From Eucalyptus grandis (Eukaryota; Streptophyta; Magnoliopsida; Myrtales; Myrtaceae): a DNA stretch of 64,000 bases. Below the pieces are notes generated by a model. That model ran no database searches and was not told the DNA's origin. It saw only the letters and a list, made by a program, of their open reading frames with translations. The stretch is taken from positions 38,182,192 to 38,246,191 of the forward strand of contig NC_052616.1 in the NCBI RefSeq assembly GCF_016545825.1, given 5' to 3'. Below are positions 1 through 11,349 of the stretch, piece after piece (positions within the stretch are counted from its first letter, which is position 1; the number at the start of each line of letters is the position of its first letter). Both the position numbers and the translations under genes were made by a program.

Positions 1-835
1 AAGTCGGCATATGACTGTTTTTGTTCAGAAAATGCCGAAAATCATTTTTGGTCGAGAAATTGGGATGCAAGATGAATTCATAGGTGAGGAAAAATATCAA
101 TTTGGGCATTGAAGTGTCAATTGAATTTGTAAAGGCCATACGTGATTGAATCGAAGAGGAAATCAAGTCCAATTGAGAAGGAATGGTGTCAAATTTGTAG
201 CTCCCCCATGACCTAGCTAGAATGGACCATCTCAAGGTTGTAAAGGTGAGCCTTGGCGGCCCATGAATAGCTAAGGAAGTGTGAGTGGTGTAGGATGGGT
301 CAAAGGGACAATGGCTTAGAAGAAATTGGCCATGGTGGCCTCCTCCATCTCTTGCTTCCTCCCCAAGGCTGCCGACTAGCTTTGCTTCCCTGTCCCTCTC
401 CATTTCACACTCTAGCAGAAGCCAGAGAAGGAGCAGCCACTGCCGGAGCAAGCCAGCAAGCCACCGCACACCGCACACCTTGCCACACCACCGCCCACGA
501 ATGCTGCCCCCACATGTTTGCCTCCATCACGCCATCCCAACCCATTGTCCATGCATCCCATGAGCTTTTCCAACCAGCTCCGGCCACCATAGGCCCTTGT
601 CTGACCGCCGCTTGCCCCACGAAACTAACCGTCCGCCTTTACCGATCTTACTTCGCCAATTCAACTTTGTTTTCTCTTGTTTGCAGCTCAAATCGGAGGG
701 GGAAAACAGTAGGTTTCCAACACTATTCCAAATCAGATTTGAGATGGTTCCGGTCCTCAAAACCTAGGCCCACTTTGAGAAGTATTGTCCCTCGTGACGT
801 TCTCGTCGGTTTGATCCGACCCGTTCGTTAATCCG

Positions 836-1823
836 GTGAGTTTAGCTCACTAATTCTTTATTAATATGCTAATGATACTTATGGGTTGATTAGATTTAAT
901 TAAGTGCAATTAGGTGGATAGATTATATTAGAATAATTAAATTAGAGACTTAGTGATGCATGTTAAATAAATGGTTAGTGTAGTAACAAGGAAATAGGTC
1001 TTGGTATTTATTGAACAAGTCTCGGTAATTTTTTAGGCTCGTCTCAGCTTCCAATTAGGCATTATGGGCCTAAATTGGATTTATTGTAATTATTTAATAT
1101 TTTTATAAAATTTATTTAATTATTTTTTTGAAATTTTTTTCAGAAATTATTGTGGGCAATCCGTTTATTTATTTTAGCATTAAACGAATTGATTTAAATA
1201 TGATTTTAGAATTTTATCCCTAAAATATTTAATTTTAGCAATGGATTGGCAAATAACTGAGTGTCAGTTTATAGCACTATCAATATTTTAGTGGGCTATA
1301 TAAAGTGGTGAGAAAGAAAGTTGTATTACGTGGCTCGGAGACCAAGAGTGACTTGTGGATTATATACATCACCTTTGAAAGGCACGTGGCATGTTACCTT
1401 AGAGAATGCATGTGGCTCAATGATTTGGTATACCACCTTAGAGAATGTATGTGACTCGGTGATTAAGTACGTCGCCTTAGAGAATGCATGTGGCTTGGTG
1501 ATTAGACATGTCGCCTTAGAGAATGCACGTGACTCGGTGACTAAGTATGTCGCCTTAAAGAATGCACGTGGCTCGGTGACTAGATGTATACCGTCTTGGA
1601 AAATGAATAGTACATATTAAAATGACTGAGAAATGATCTGCTTGACATGTAATCAACTAAGTCGATTGATCAATGATTTGATCTGATGCTGTGAATTGAT
1701 GTGGTTCATGTATATCTAATGTATACTAACTTGCAGGAAGGAATTGAGGCCAAGGTAAGTCCTTTGACTCATGTTGTGCTTAAGTAGACTCTAGAGTATA
1801 TTGACTTCCTAATTGGGTTTTAG
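836..1823 (+). other. Splice-like signals inside the long LTR
   Basis: A GTGAGT donor begins at 836. A TACTAAC branch-point match at 1724-1730 is followed at once by the acceptor TTGCAG (ends 1736). A second donor, GTAAGT, begins at 1755, and a second acceptor, TTTTAG, ends at 1823. This implies an 18-nt exon at 1737-1754 and a last exon from 1824 that holds the LTR ORF. Equivalent signals occur in the solo LTR at 52181-55472 (donor near 53771, TACTAAC and acceptor near 55112-55127). Splicing itself is an inference from these matches. Confidence 0.45.
1396..1590 (+). repeat. 39-bp tandem repeat, five units, with ACGTG cores
   Basis: Unit starts at 1396, 1435, 1474, 1513 and 1552 are exactly 39 bp apart. 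Units contain GCACGTGGC, GCACGTGAC or decayed GCATGTGGC, that is, G-box/ABRE-like cores. Further ACGTG cores lie just upstream, near 1328 and 1384. The array is also open in one frame as a 13-residue repeat, but the presence of binding-site-like cores and its place in an LTR make an enhancer-like role more plausible than a protein. Confidence 0.85.
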
Positions 1824-2412
1824 GGGATAGAATTTGCTAAGACATAGTCTCATCCCGATTGTGGACCATCATTTCAAGTCCCTAGATGGCAGCACCTCCA
1901 CCTCTTCTCCTCCCATGCATTTTGGTATACCCAAGGAGATCACCAAGATAGGGTTCCACTTCCTGATACACCATCACCCGGAAGGTCTAGAGTATGTGCT
2001 GGTGAAATCAACCGTCTGGGTTGATGTGGATAGAGATGACCTGAGGCCCTACGAGTATCAATCATGGTATCGTCACTACCATGATGGAAGAAGAGATGGT
2101 CCGATATTGGAGGGTGATGTGCCTCTGTTTGTCTTAGAGGTAGCATTCAGAGAAGGGACCGCAGATCCCAAGAACAGAGCGGTGACCAATGCTAAAGACC
2201 CTAAGCTCGAGAGTGACCTTGACTCTCCCAAGTAATGAGCAGTAGACTCCAGCTGAAGCATGGAAGAATGAGAGGTCTAACAAGAAGAGGTGTACCTAGA
2301 AGAGAACCCCAATGAGAAACCTAAGGAGGAAGAACCCGAAGAGGAGGACCCTAATAAGGAATCGGAGGAGGAGTCCGAGGATGATCCGGAGTATGACTCG
2401 GATGAGGACTAA
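1824..2412 (+). pseudogene. LTR-embedded ORF, copy D, with acidic tail
   Basis: The open stretch 1834-2235 encodes a protein with the block VKSTVWVDVDRDDLRPYEY, then a WYRHYHDGRRDGP-like segment. This aligns with the minus-strand ORFs in the LTRs at 45.8, 57.8 and 58.6 kb (IWVDEGF...NVV.HR.KA.F...NG..EGP). A stop at 2233-2235 ends the main frame. The following stretch to 2412 reads in another frame as a strongly acidic Glu/Asp-rich tail ending at a TAA, so the copy probably carries a frameshift. No known domain is recognised. It follows the predicted acceptor at 1823. A function cannot be named. Confidence 0.5.
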
Positions 2413-2562
2413 AACCTCACCCCGTTTTACAAACCCTAAGTGTGAACTGTTATGAGATAGATCAGACTCTTGATAATAGTATTGTAATATATACTATGAG
2501 GTTTGTCATGTATAAAAGTATGGTTGTGGCTTTTTAGTTGTGAAAAATATAGCTCTACTTTT

Positions 2563-3545
2563 CGAGGTTGGAATACCTAGAGTGCCATAACTTAGCACGG
2601 AGGAATATTTAAGTGCCATAACTTTAAAATGGTACACTTAAGTGCCAATATCGGAGTAAAATGGGACACTTAAGTGCCATTCCGACGAAAATCCGGCCAA
2701 CTAGCGACGTGACAATTTTCGGCGAGTTTGGTCCAAAACGGCGTCATTTTGCACACGACGTGACGAAGAAAATAGAAAAACGACGCCGTTTCGTGTCTAC
2801 GTGTAAATAATAATATAATTATTTAAAATATTCAAAAAATTAAAAAAATAAGAAAATTTTTAAAATTTTAAAAAATTTTAAAAATTTTAAAAATTAAGAA
2901 AAATTTAAAAGGGGGAGCTCGAACAGGGGCGGCTGAGGGGGTGGTCCTCAGCCCCCGGCCGGATCGTGGCGAGGGCCGTGATCCGACGAGGCTCGCCGTC
3001 GGTCGGCGGGCCGGCGACCCTAGCCGACCCTCCCCCTCTGTTGCCGGCCCTTCCCGGCAGCAATGGGGAGGCGGCGGCGGCGAGGGCTCAGCCCTCGGTC
3101 GCCCCATTCGACCTCCCCCTTTTTTTTATTTTTTTTATTTTTCTTAATTTAAAAAAAAATAATTTTTTCTTAATTTTCTTAATTTTTTAAATTTTTCTTA
3201 ATTTTTTTAAATTTTAAAATTTTTCTTATTTTTTTCTAATTTGTTGAATATTTTAAATAAAATTAATTTTAAATCTAATTTAATTAATTTTTATATTATT
3301 ATTTACACATAGACACAAAACGACATCGTTTTTGCATTTTCTCCGCCACGTCAGCATGCAAAACGACGCCGTTTTGGACCAAACTCGTCGGAAAGTCGCC
3401 ACGTAAGCCATTTGGCCGGATTTTCGCCGGAGTGGCACTTAAGTGTCCCATTTAACTTTCAAACGGCACTCAAGTGCACCATTTTAAAGTTATGGCACTT
3501 AAGTGTCCTCCCGTGCCAAGTTATGGCACTTGAGCTGTTCTTCTG
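2563..3545. mobile_element. Mutator-like MITE with long terminal inverted repeats
   Basis: Long inverted arms face each other: AGTGCCATAACTTAGCACGG near 2580 pairs with CCGTGCCAAGTTATGGCACT near 3515-3534. The inner arm parts (AAACGGCGTC, AACGACGCCGTTT) are also inverted copies. A 10-bp direct repeat with one mismatch flanks the element (CTCTACTTTT at 2553-2562, CCCTACTTTT at 3546-3555), which fits the 9-11 bp target duplications of Mutator-like elements. The centre (2910-3115) is very GC-rich, between A-rich and T-rich stretches. There is no transposase, so it is non-autonomous. It sits inside the long LTR. Confidence 0.75.
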
Positions 3546-3701
3546 CCCTACTTTTCTATCCCATTGTTTTATTGTTTGGGGATTATTTTATCTACTTCCG
3601 CATGCGTATTAAAATGAAAGGGTCGACGATGCGTCCTAGGATGTCGCTAGTAATCGACTAAGGTGAGGGAAGGGTGCGTGCCCGAGGATCGGAGCATGAC
3701 A

Positions 3702-4958
3702 CATGGTGAGGTCTTGCCATCTTGGCCCAAGGTGACCTTTGATCAATGTTGCCACAGTGGTTACCTTGATTTGAGGAGGTTGTCTACCATGAATGTTCTC
3801 GGATCATCCAAGGCTTCCACAATCTCGATTCAAAGGTTGTTGAGCCTGATGACCTTGGATTAAGGTTGCCCTGGCGATTGCAGGTGCTTGAGATGGCAGT
3901 GACAAGGTGGCGTTCGACGATAGCTTTTAATCTTTGTTGATGCAAGGCCTTTGGACGTTTTGCAATTAGGGGGCTAGGGTTTACTGCAATTTCATAGTCG
4001 CTCGCTTGGTGTTCTTTCATGGGAGGGTTGGTACTTTTCATCATGGTATCTTGTCCCGGGATGGAAAATGCTACTTTCAATGATAGAGGGGGAATGTGGC
4101 AACGGAGTGAGGGACGACGAGAGTAATTGGTATTTACGTAATTAACAATTAAATCTTTCGACAACTATTTTCGCATTGGAAAAAAAAAAATGCTAGGATT
4201 GGTTTTGCCGAAATATTGACTTTCACGGGAAGAATCTAAGGGGTTCATTGAGTGGAAAAACCCCTGAAGATATATAATTAGGTTAGCTCATCAAATATAT
4301 ATTAGTTGGATTATGCGCGCGATGTTACTTTAGATATCCACGCCATTAAATGTATACATTTTCTATATATGAGTCATCCCTCCGAACTTTCTCACTCGCA
4401 TGATACTTGAGATATGAAATTACCGAAGCTTTTGTTTATCTTAAAATGGGCTTGCTTGTAGAAATAAAGAGATTATAAAATCCAACATCCGTGGCTAATG
4501 ATGACCTTGCAGTTCACCGTCTTTATCGTCCCACTGTTTAAAAAATTGTTTAGTTCTGAATTCTGGCTTAGTCTCACGACTTTCTTCATTTTTTTTTCTA
4601 ATGACGAGCACGTTAAATAAGTTAGTCCGAGCTAAAAAAATACCCCTTAACCATATGGATCAATTAAGGTAAGACGCGAGCCATAGTCTCGTGAATATGG
4701 CGCTGCTCAGGCTATTACGAGGCTGCACATTCATTAATTGATCAAGAGAAGGATGGAACGGAACGTCAGTGCCATGGATTTTACAAGACTGTTTGATGGT
4801 TGAGATAAGCGAGGGATGAAAATGATATGAAGTTTTTGAAGTCGTTGTTGTCTACCTCAGAAAGGACCTCCATAAGATACAAAACCCATATCCTATAATC
4901 TGGTTTGATGACCATTCTTCATGTCACCGTTTTCACGTTCATGCTCAAAAGATACAAC
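3702..4958. other. No recognisable gene: 3' flank of gene 1
   Basis: The stretch 3702-4120 is of moderate GC and holds a 126-codon open frame on the minus strand (3784-4164) that resembles no family I recognise. The rest is AT-rich intergenic DNA leading to the stop codon of the dioxygenase gene. No clear poly(A) signal was picked out. Confidence 0.4.
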
Positions 4959-7726
4959 TCAGCTCTTCGAGGCTTCCTCATGCCTAATCCTCATGGCGTC
5001 GAGATAAGCTTTGCCCTGCAGCTCACTTGTTAGATAGCCCTTAAGATGTTCTGCCACCGTTATCCTCCTGAACAATGCTGGGGTCTCCGGGGCGATGAGG
5101 CTTTGCATGGGACCAATCTCGGCATCCATTCGTGGACTGAAGAATGTCGCGATAGAGACCCTCTCCTTCACTGCATTCACCGCCGCTCGATGCTCGATGC
5201 TCTGGTATATCCCATTCGTCATAATCTGCTTTAGGACAATGAAGAGAACACTTTGAGTATGAGACGATGAATTATCATGAATGAGTAATTTGATGTTGCA
5301 ATATTATTACCTCAACAATGTCTCCTACATTGACGATGAAAGCACCAGGGAGAGGTTTCACAGGAACCCACTTCCCATCTTTCCTTATCTGGAGGCCCTC
5401 CATTTCGTTGACCTGGAGGAGAATGGTGATCGCGTCGGCATCAGAGTGAGAGTTGAGGCCTATCACGAGCTCAGGTTGTGGACATGGCGGGTAATAGTTC
5501 ATCCTCATCCCTTGCAGGCCCTCTTCGAACATCCCCTCGAGGTCCTTTGCCTCTATTCCTAAAGCCTTCACTATGAGGTAGAGGAGCTTTATGGCTAGGG
5601 CTTGCATTTCCTTTGAGTAAGCGTCCAAATCATCTCTACCATGTAGACAATTTCATTCTTTAGGCGATAAGGGAATATTTTGGAGCATCCCCCGTACTAA
5701 ACCCTTAAAAATAAGAAAGTTATTTTTATCGCAGTTATATTACATGACATGCTGATGCGATATTGCTTACTTAATTAAAATAATCTTATACTTTAGGCGA
5801 TAAGAGAATATTTTGGAGCACGCCCCATACTAAACCCTTAAAAATAAGGAAGTTAGGTATATTGCAGTTATATTACATGATATGCTGATGTGATATCGCT
5901 TACTTAATTAAAATAATCTTATACTTTATGCATGTTTGTCCACGTGGCATGAATGTCACATACTAATTTTATCGTGTTTTTATGCATGTTTTCCCATGGT
6001 AAGAGAGCGGGAGTAAGAGAGAGAACCTGAAGGGAAGTGGGAGTTTGGGAAACAAGTAAGGCTTCCTGAGAGAAGCAGGGAGGGTGTTGATGTAGAAGAT
6101 GTCAGCCCAATCAAGCTTTTGGTCTTCCGAGAACACAAAGGCCTGTCCAAAGCCGTCCAATTCGCCGTCTCTCTGCCAAAACTTCTTCTTCTCTTCCATT
6201 GGCATGTTGAACAGCTCTTCAATCCCCTTCTTCACTTTCTCTAGCAACTTAGGGTGCACTTCATGATTTATCAGCTGAACAATTGTTAACACTATCATTC
6301 ATTATTCACCAAGAAACAGGCATTCCATTAAGATCGAGACAGAGAAAGTTCTGATCTTCTGAATGATGATTAACCAACAAATATTAATTCCAACATAAAT
6401 TAAGAATGTTGCATTAGATTAATCTGTCTTATTAGCAATCTTTACAACAGATGACATCTCCAAATTCATCTAAAGACAGTTTGCGGTAATAATACCCTTT
6501 AACAGCAACATTGCTTTACTTGATCTCAAAGGTACAACTATTAGTCTACTTTTCCTGACACGAGGTCAATGGCTCGTTAACTTACTAAGCATGGCACGCA
6601 AACAACAGATGTTGCCTACCTCAAATTGACTATAATTTAGTTTAATCTAATAAATAAATTGTCATACATGGTCAAATCAGAAACATCGACTTGCTAATGT
6701 GGGATTGATCATTGTTCCCATATATATCCCCATTAAGCGTGAGGAACGCAAATAGATTGTGCAATTTAAGAAAATTTTTAGCAGTATCTATTGGGGATCT
6801 TTTAAAATGGTAATGCCTAAAGTACAAGATTTGATATAAAACTCGATGTTCTACTACCAATATTATAATGTCTAAGTGATAGTACAGGTAATGACCTATG
6901 CACTACGCTAAGTCCACTTTCATCGTCCTATCAAAAGGCAGGCTCATTAATACTGTAGTGAATCTCCTTTGCCCTTCTCCTTGCAATTCTTCCAAAGAAA
7001 ACCAAATCGTTTTATGTGCCAATCAAGTCTGATTTCTCACACCTTTTACGAAGATTGAATGTTGATTATGCGGTGATCTAACAAAAGCGAAACATGAAAT
7101 CATGAACTCAGGATGGCACAGAAGTATCCCACTTTATTGACCCCATGAATTCAGCATGCATAGGCTGATGCAGAAACTTAAATGAGGTAAAAAGTGAGTC
7201 CAGAGAGCAAAGTGAAGAATTTCCATTGGAAAATCTCATAGACAACCCTAAATGGTGGCTAAAAATTGTTCATCTAGCTGTCCCTACTTGGGTTAACCGT
7301 CCCTTGCAAATCCATTTGAATGACTTGGATCGACCTGTGTAACGATATTGAAAGCCCGCATGTAGTAAAAGTACTTAGGACATCATGTGGAATTTCAACC
7401 TATTTCAATCGAAGAACTCCCCTTTTTTGTCCGACACTTTCTCGGATACTTCGTACATGAAAGTTGTTTTGTACCTGAAAGAAGCCCCAGTCTTTGCACG
7501 CATGGTGCAGCTTCTCGAGCTCTGGCTTTGCAACTTCCTCCAAAACCAACCTCCCCAAGTCAATCACCGGGACTTGAGGCAAGCCAGAGCAAGCATCCGT
7601 GATCACAGGAGATTCTTGATCATCACGGATGTATCTCTTCGAGACTGTGGTCGGGTTCTCCTTCAGTATGTCCTGAACACACGGCACGAGAAGCGACCTC
7701 TCTCGTGTGTTTACCTGTGTCTCCAT
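4959..7726 (-). CDS. SRG1-like 2-oxoglutarate/Fe(II)-dependent dioxygenase (gene 1)
   Basis: Soluble cytosolic-type oxygenase that would couple 2-oxoglutarate decarboxylation to oxidation of a small metabolite; the substrate cannot be told from sequence. Four exons on the minus strand: 7475-7726, 6027-6274, 5311-5635, 4959-5225, all introns GT-AG, phases 0/2/0, total 1092 nt and 363 aa, normal for SRG1-type enzymes (about 350-370). The N-terminal DIOX_N region contains PVIDLG and ACKDWGFFQ. The C-terminal 2OG-FeII_Oxy domain has MNYYPPCP, iron ligands H230, D232 (HSD) and H287 (SIEHRA), and the 2-oxoglutarate-binding R297-x-S299. No signal peptide or membrane segment is seen. Oddities: LINHE replaces the usual LINHG at residue 89, and the motif after HSD is ADAITIL where the paralogue at 34 kb has AVGLTIL. 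Intron 2 holds a 133-bp tandem duplication. The reading frame is intact. Confidence 0.93.
5658..5923. repeat. 133-bp tandem duplication in intron 2 of gene 1
   Basis: CTTTAGGCGATAA occurs at 5658 and again at 5791, and the two 133-bp units (5658-5790, 5791-5923) match throughout with a modest number of substitutions. A third start (CTTTATGC, 5924) lacks the rest. The pair fills 266 of the 391 intron bases and ends 22 bases from the splice acceptor of exon 3. Confidence 0.93.
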
Positions 7727-9024
7727 CGATAAAAATCCAGAGGATGAGAAATCACGGAGACTGATGATTTATTTGCTCTGAATGATGAGCTTAGTATGCT
7801 AACAAGAGAGGAGAGTGGGAGAGCCTGTAGCGTTTGAGCTAGAGGGATGAATCTATCTTTTTAATCAGGGGGCCGACATTTATTAATGGACTTTTGATAA
7901 CGAATAGGAAGTGTCCAACGAGCGTAGTGTTCGTACTGTCCTCCGAGGGTAATGGTCCTTCAGAAAATGTTTTTTCTCCTAATGAATTATTGAAAACATA
8001 TTTAAATATCTATAAATGATTGATTACTTTGGATAGATACCATATTATAATGTAATATATTATCTTTACAAAATGATTTGCGAAAAAATTCTCACCCTTG
8101 AACTGTCAATATATTAAGAAATATTTCATCCGCAATATTTAAGTGTAAGTTGAACATCTTCTACTCTTAGCACTCTAGGATTGGTACACTTGATCCGAAT
8201 GTCTAGCGATTTCTAACTCAGGAGATGCATATGAATTTGAGAGAATGTCGAACATGTTTGATAAAATGAATCAACATACTCAGTGTATTCGAGAGAAAAA
8301 TAACTTTGGACTAGAAGAGTTCGCCACCAAAGCATAATTGGATTATTTTACTAGCCATGACAATTAACTTCCGTGAAAGAATTGGATAGACAAATGAATT
8401 ATTCACTCACTTGAGAATAATTTCCGTGTATTGTCAACTCCAAATTTGAATTTTTCATTTGAGAGTGCACCTCTTTTTATAGACAGACCAGGTCATATGA
8501 GCTAGGAATCATTCAAACTAGGAAACTACTCATATTACAAAACTTATTTAAGCAGAAAAACCACCTTAAATCAAGACATCTACTTAAGGTAGGAAATCAA
8601 CTTTAAACCGAGAAATTCATTCGAGTTGGGAAACAACGCTCCAACGTTGGCCCCGCCAAATTAGCCTTTACAATTTATTATGGCCGAAATCTCCCTTTGC
8701 TTGCGTAAAATCAAATTTAGGCTTGGTTAATTGACGAGACTTGAGTTGGGTTTGTGAATTGATTGTCTTCAATGAAAATTTGATGCTCCCGCATCATCTA
8801 CCCCATGTCGATGGAGGTATGACATGAAATTTGATTGTCCTGGTTGTCTGGTACTGTTGTGGTCGCGTAGTTCCAGCCACAAATCTAGTTGCGGTTGTGG
8901 CTGCGGCCGCATTGCTACAAAAGCAAATGGGGGAAATAAATGGTCCTTTATGATCTTCAAGAAGTCTTATTAACTTTTAAACACGGAATGAGAAAAAAAA
9001 TATCCATCATATCTTCAATTATTA
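7727..9024. other. Upstream region of gene 1, no gene recognised
   Basis: AT-rich non-coding DNA upstream of gene 1. A weak TATA-like TTAAAAAG (minus strand) lies near 7855, about 130 bp before the start codon, but it is not convincing. The stretch 8400-8950 has no frame or terminal repeats I can assign. Confidence 0.4.
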
Positions 9025-9967
9025 GGGAAATTTTCAACCAAAAAGAAAAGACATGAATTGGGTTATTTTTCTCGAAAGGGAGTCTTAAATGAATTTTGTT
9101 TTAAATAAGGATTTGAAGTTGTTTTTTAGTTTCAAATAAGGGTCTAATCGAGTATTAGTATCTCCTATGTCACTTAAAAAAGGCATGATGGGGGCATTTT
9201 TGGTATTTCTGTTTCTTGTCTTTTTGTTTTTCTCTTTCATCTTGTTCTTTGTTCTTCGTTTTTCTCCTTTTCTTCCTTTTGTTTTTTCTTTATACTGTGG
9301 CTGGCGAGGTCCTCACCTAGATCCAATTGAGGTCATTGTGGCCGTGGGCGATGCTGGCTCAGATTAGGGTAAGGGGCCTCACTCAGACCATCGCGGTGCC
9401 TCGCCTTTGTCCGTCGTCATGTCCGCAACCAATCTCCCATGTTAAAGCTCACTTAATCACTCCTCTCAATTCGCAGATGCTCTCTCTTTTTGAATCAAGC
9501 TCGCCTTGTGAAGTTGAATTGAGTTTTGGGCGCAAAATCAACTCCTGCTTGTCTAGCTACGGTGGAAACCGTAGGCCCGGCCAGATTCAACCGCAACACG
9601 CTCAATTCCAAACGCTGGATTCGTTTCCTCGCACAAAACGCTTCTCTCTGTGATGTGGATTGTCGCCTTTGCATCCGTGTTCCGGTCGGCACCAGAGGAT
9701 CGCATACGACGGTTATTGTGGGTGGCCAGCCATAGAGGAGGCCCTTGATAAAAAATAATAATAAAATAATAAAAGAAAAACGAAGAAGAAGGTGAATAGG
9801 AAAGAAAAAGAAAGAAAGAAAAAATAAGAAAAGAAGTAAAACATAAAAGTTCGATAATGCTGCCATGGTGCCTTTGGAAAGGGGCATGTGAGATTGCACG
9901 TGCTTATTCAGGCTTTATTTGAGATTAAGTGTTCACTTCATTTTGAGTCTTTTTTGAAATTTTCCTC
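9025..9967. mobile_element. MITE-like inverted-repeat element with GC-rich core
   Basis: The left end GGGAAATTTTCAACCAAAAAG pairs in reverse complement with the right end near 9945-9967 (TTTTTTGAAATTTTCCTC). The left arm holds AAATAAGG-type repeats (9095-9150), as in the element at 27737-28489, and the right arm has the inverted counterpart (TTTATTTGAGAT). The middle (9290-9740) is GC-rich, between a T-rich tract (9190-9290) and an A-rich tract (9745-9845). No coding capacity for a transposase. The ends are approximate. Confidence 0.55.
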
Positions 9968-10661
9968 TAGTATTATAAAAAATTATTCTGTTTCAAAAGA
10001 AAATTTACGAAAAAGAAAATGTAAATTTCCATTATACCAGCTATGCAATAATGTCAGTGAGCTAATTTCTTAAGCTTTCAAAGTAGCAAGTACCTTTCAA
10101 AGTAGCAAGTACCCGTATCCACGTGAGATCAGCAAATTTTAAGAATTAGTTGACCATCTCTCTCATTGCACGTAAGGTATGTGATATTATACGAGTTATG
10201 TTCCATCAGTGACCATCACTTGGGTTTGTTTACCACTATATGGAGGAAATACCAAAGAGAGCGTGTAAATAATTACACTTATTATAATTAGGTCAACCAC
10301 CGGCCGGTACAATTTATAATTATGATTCGTAGAACTTGTGCAGCAAAACACATGACTCATGTGCAAATATATAAAACCCCACAACTTGAGCAAAGCATGC
10401 GCATCCCAATTTGATTCCTAATTTGATCCTAGTCTTGTTACTCCCCTCCGTTATGACCAAGTTGTCTAAAAGAGATGATGACAGGGATGGAGAAGCACGG
10501 GATCTCCAATTAGTTTATTTAATTGAAGGCTGAGGCCTGAATCATCTTGAGTTTTTGATCGTTCAACATTTCTCTCCTAAAAGACTAATTCCCTAGCTTT
10601 TAGAACCACAATTACGTGAGTTTGTCCTTTTATAACAACTGATTTTGCTAGGCCAAGTATT
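9968..10661. other. Intergenic DNA, nothing recognised
   Basis: AT-rich stretch with a short direct repeat (CTTTCAAAGTAGCAAGTACC, two copies at about 10074-10113). No gene or element termini found. Confidence 0.4.
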
Positions 10662-11349
10662 AAAAAAAGTTCTAAACCTATTACATTTATATCAATTCAG
10701 TCTTAAATTTTTTAATTGTGGTAATTTTTTTGGTTAAACCATTGTGTCAATCGAGTCCTAAAACTTTTGATGATTTGCCAATGTTGTTTATCTAGTAAAT
10801 TTTAGTTAGAAATCACCAACATCGTTGTCGGCCGTCTCATGTAGCATGACTAAAAATAACGTAGACAATTTACAATTTGTTGAATTTTCATTACCTTATT
10901 TTTTGTTTCTTCTTTTCTTTTTCTTATTTTCTTTTTTCTCTTCCTGTTTTTTTTTTTTTTTTTTTGGCAATTGTGGGCTGAAAAGGTCTAAGCGAGGGCC
11001 TCCACCCCATAGGGAGGGCCTCCATGCCCTTGTTGGCCATAAGGAAGGGTGTAAGATCCTTGCCTAGATTTAGGAGGGCCACAACCATCACATAGCCTAA
11101 AGTTGTAAAAAGAACAAAGAAAGAAAAGAAAATAATAATAAAATAAGAAAAAAATTCAGAAAAATATAAAAAAAGAAATTGTAAAATTATACCGGTCATA
11201 TCTTGTAGGATGACCGATGTCCATATTAGCAATTACAGCCAAAATTGGTTAGATGAACTTTATTAGCAAATTATCAAAAGTTTTATGATTCAATTAACAT
11301 ATGGTTTATGATTGAATTTGTATAAATGCAATATGTTTAGGACTTTTTC
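10662..11349. mobile_element. MITE-like element with 39-bp terminal inverted repeats
   Basis: The left arm AAAAAGTTCTAAACCTATTA (from 10664) continues for about 39 bp and matches the reverse complement of the right arm at 11311-11349 (GAAAAAGTCCTAAACATATT on the other strand) with few mismatches. The centre (10970-11100) is GC-richer, framed by a T tract (10915-10965) and an A-rich tract (11105-11165). No transposase. It shares terminal sequence with the smaller element at 26788-27113. Confidence 0.7.

Larger units (their letters stand above)
1..3701 (+). mobile_element. Long LTR of a Tekay/Del-like Gypsy retrotransposon, cut by window edge
   Basis: The 3' end reads like the other long LTRs here: a stretch ending in a GAGC-TGACA terminus at 3697-3701, preceded by a segment (about 3600-3700) that matches 55370-55472 and, in reverse complement, 45491-45600. 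No primer-binding site follows the terminus, so this may be a solo LTR, but the left end is outside the window and the target-site duplication cannot be tested. It contains a 39-bp repeat array, splice-like signals, an ORF shared with other LTR copies, and a 983-bp MITE. Assignment to Tekay/Del is by similarity to the LTR attached to the gag-protease region at 55-57 kb. Confidence 0.75.

Noticed and set aside
295..831. 178-codon plus-strand frame at the left end
   Set aside because: It is in the leader-like part of the LTR; the matching stretches at 53348, 60050 and 48364 show no amino-acid conservation. Treated as an untranslated leader.
1321..1620. Protein with 13-residue repeats (VALENACGSV type)
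   Set aside because: It follows from a 39-bp tandem repeat (a multiple of three) within a predicted LTR intron; regulatory motifs explain it better.
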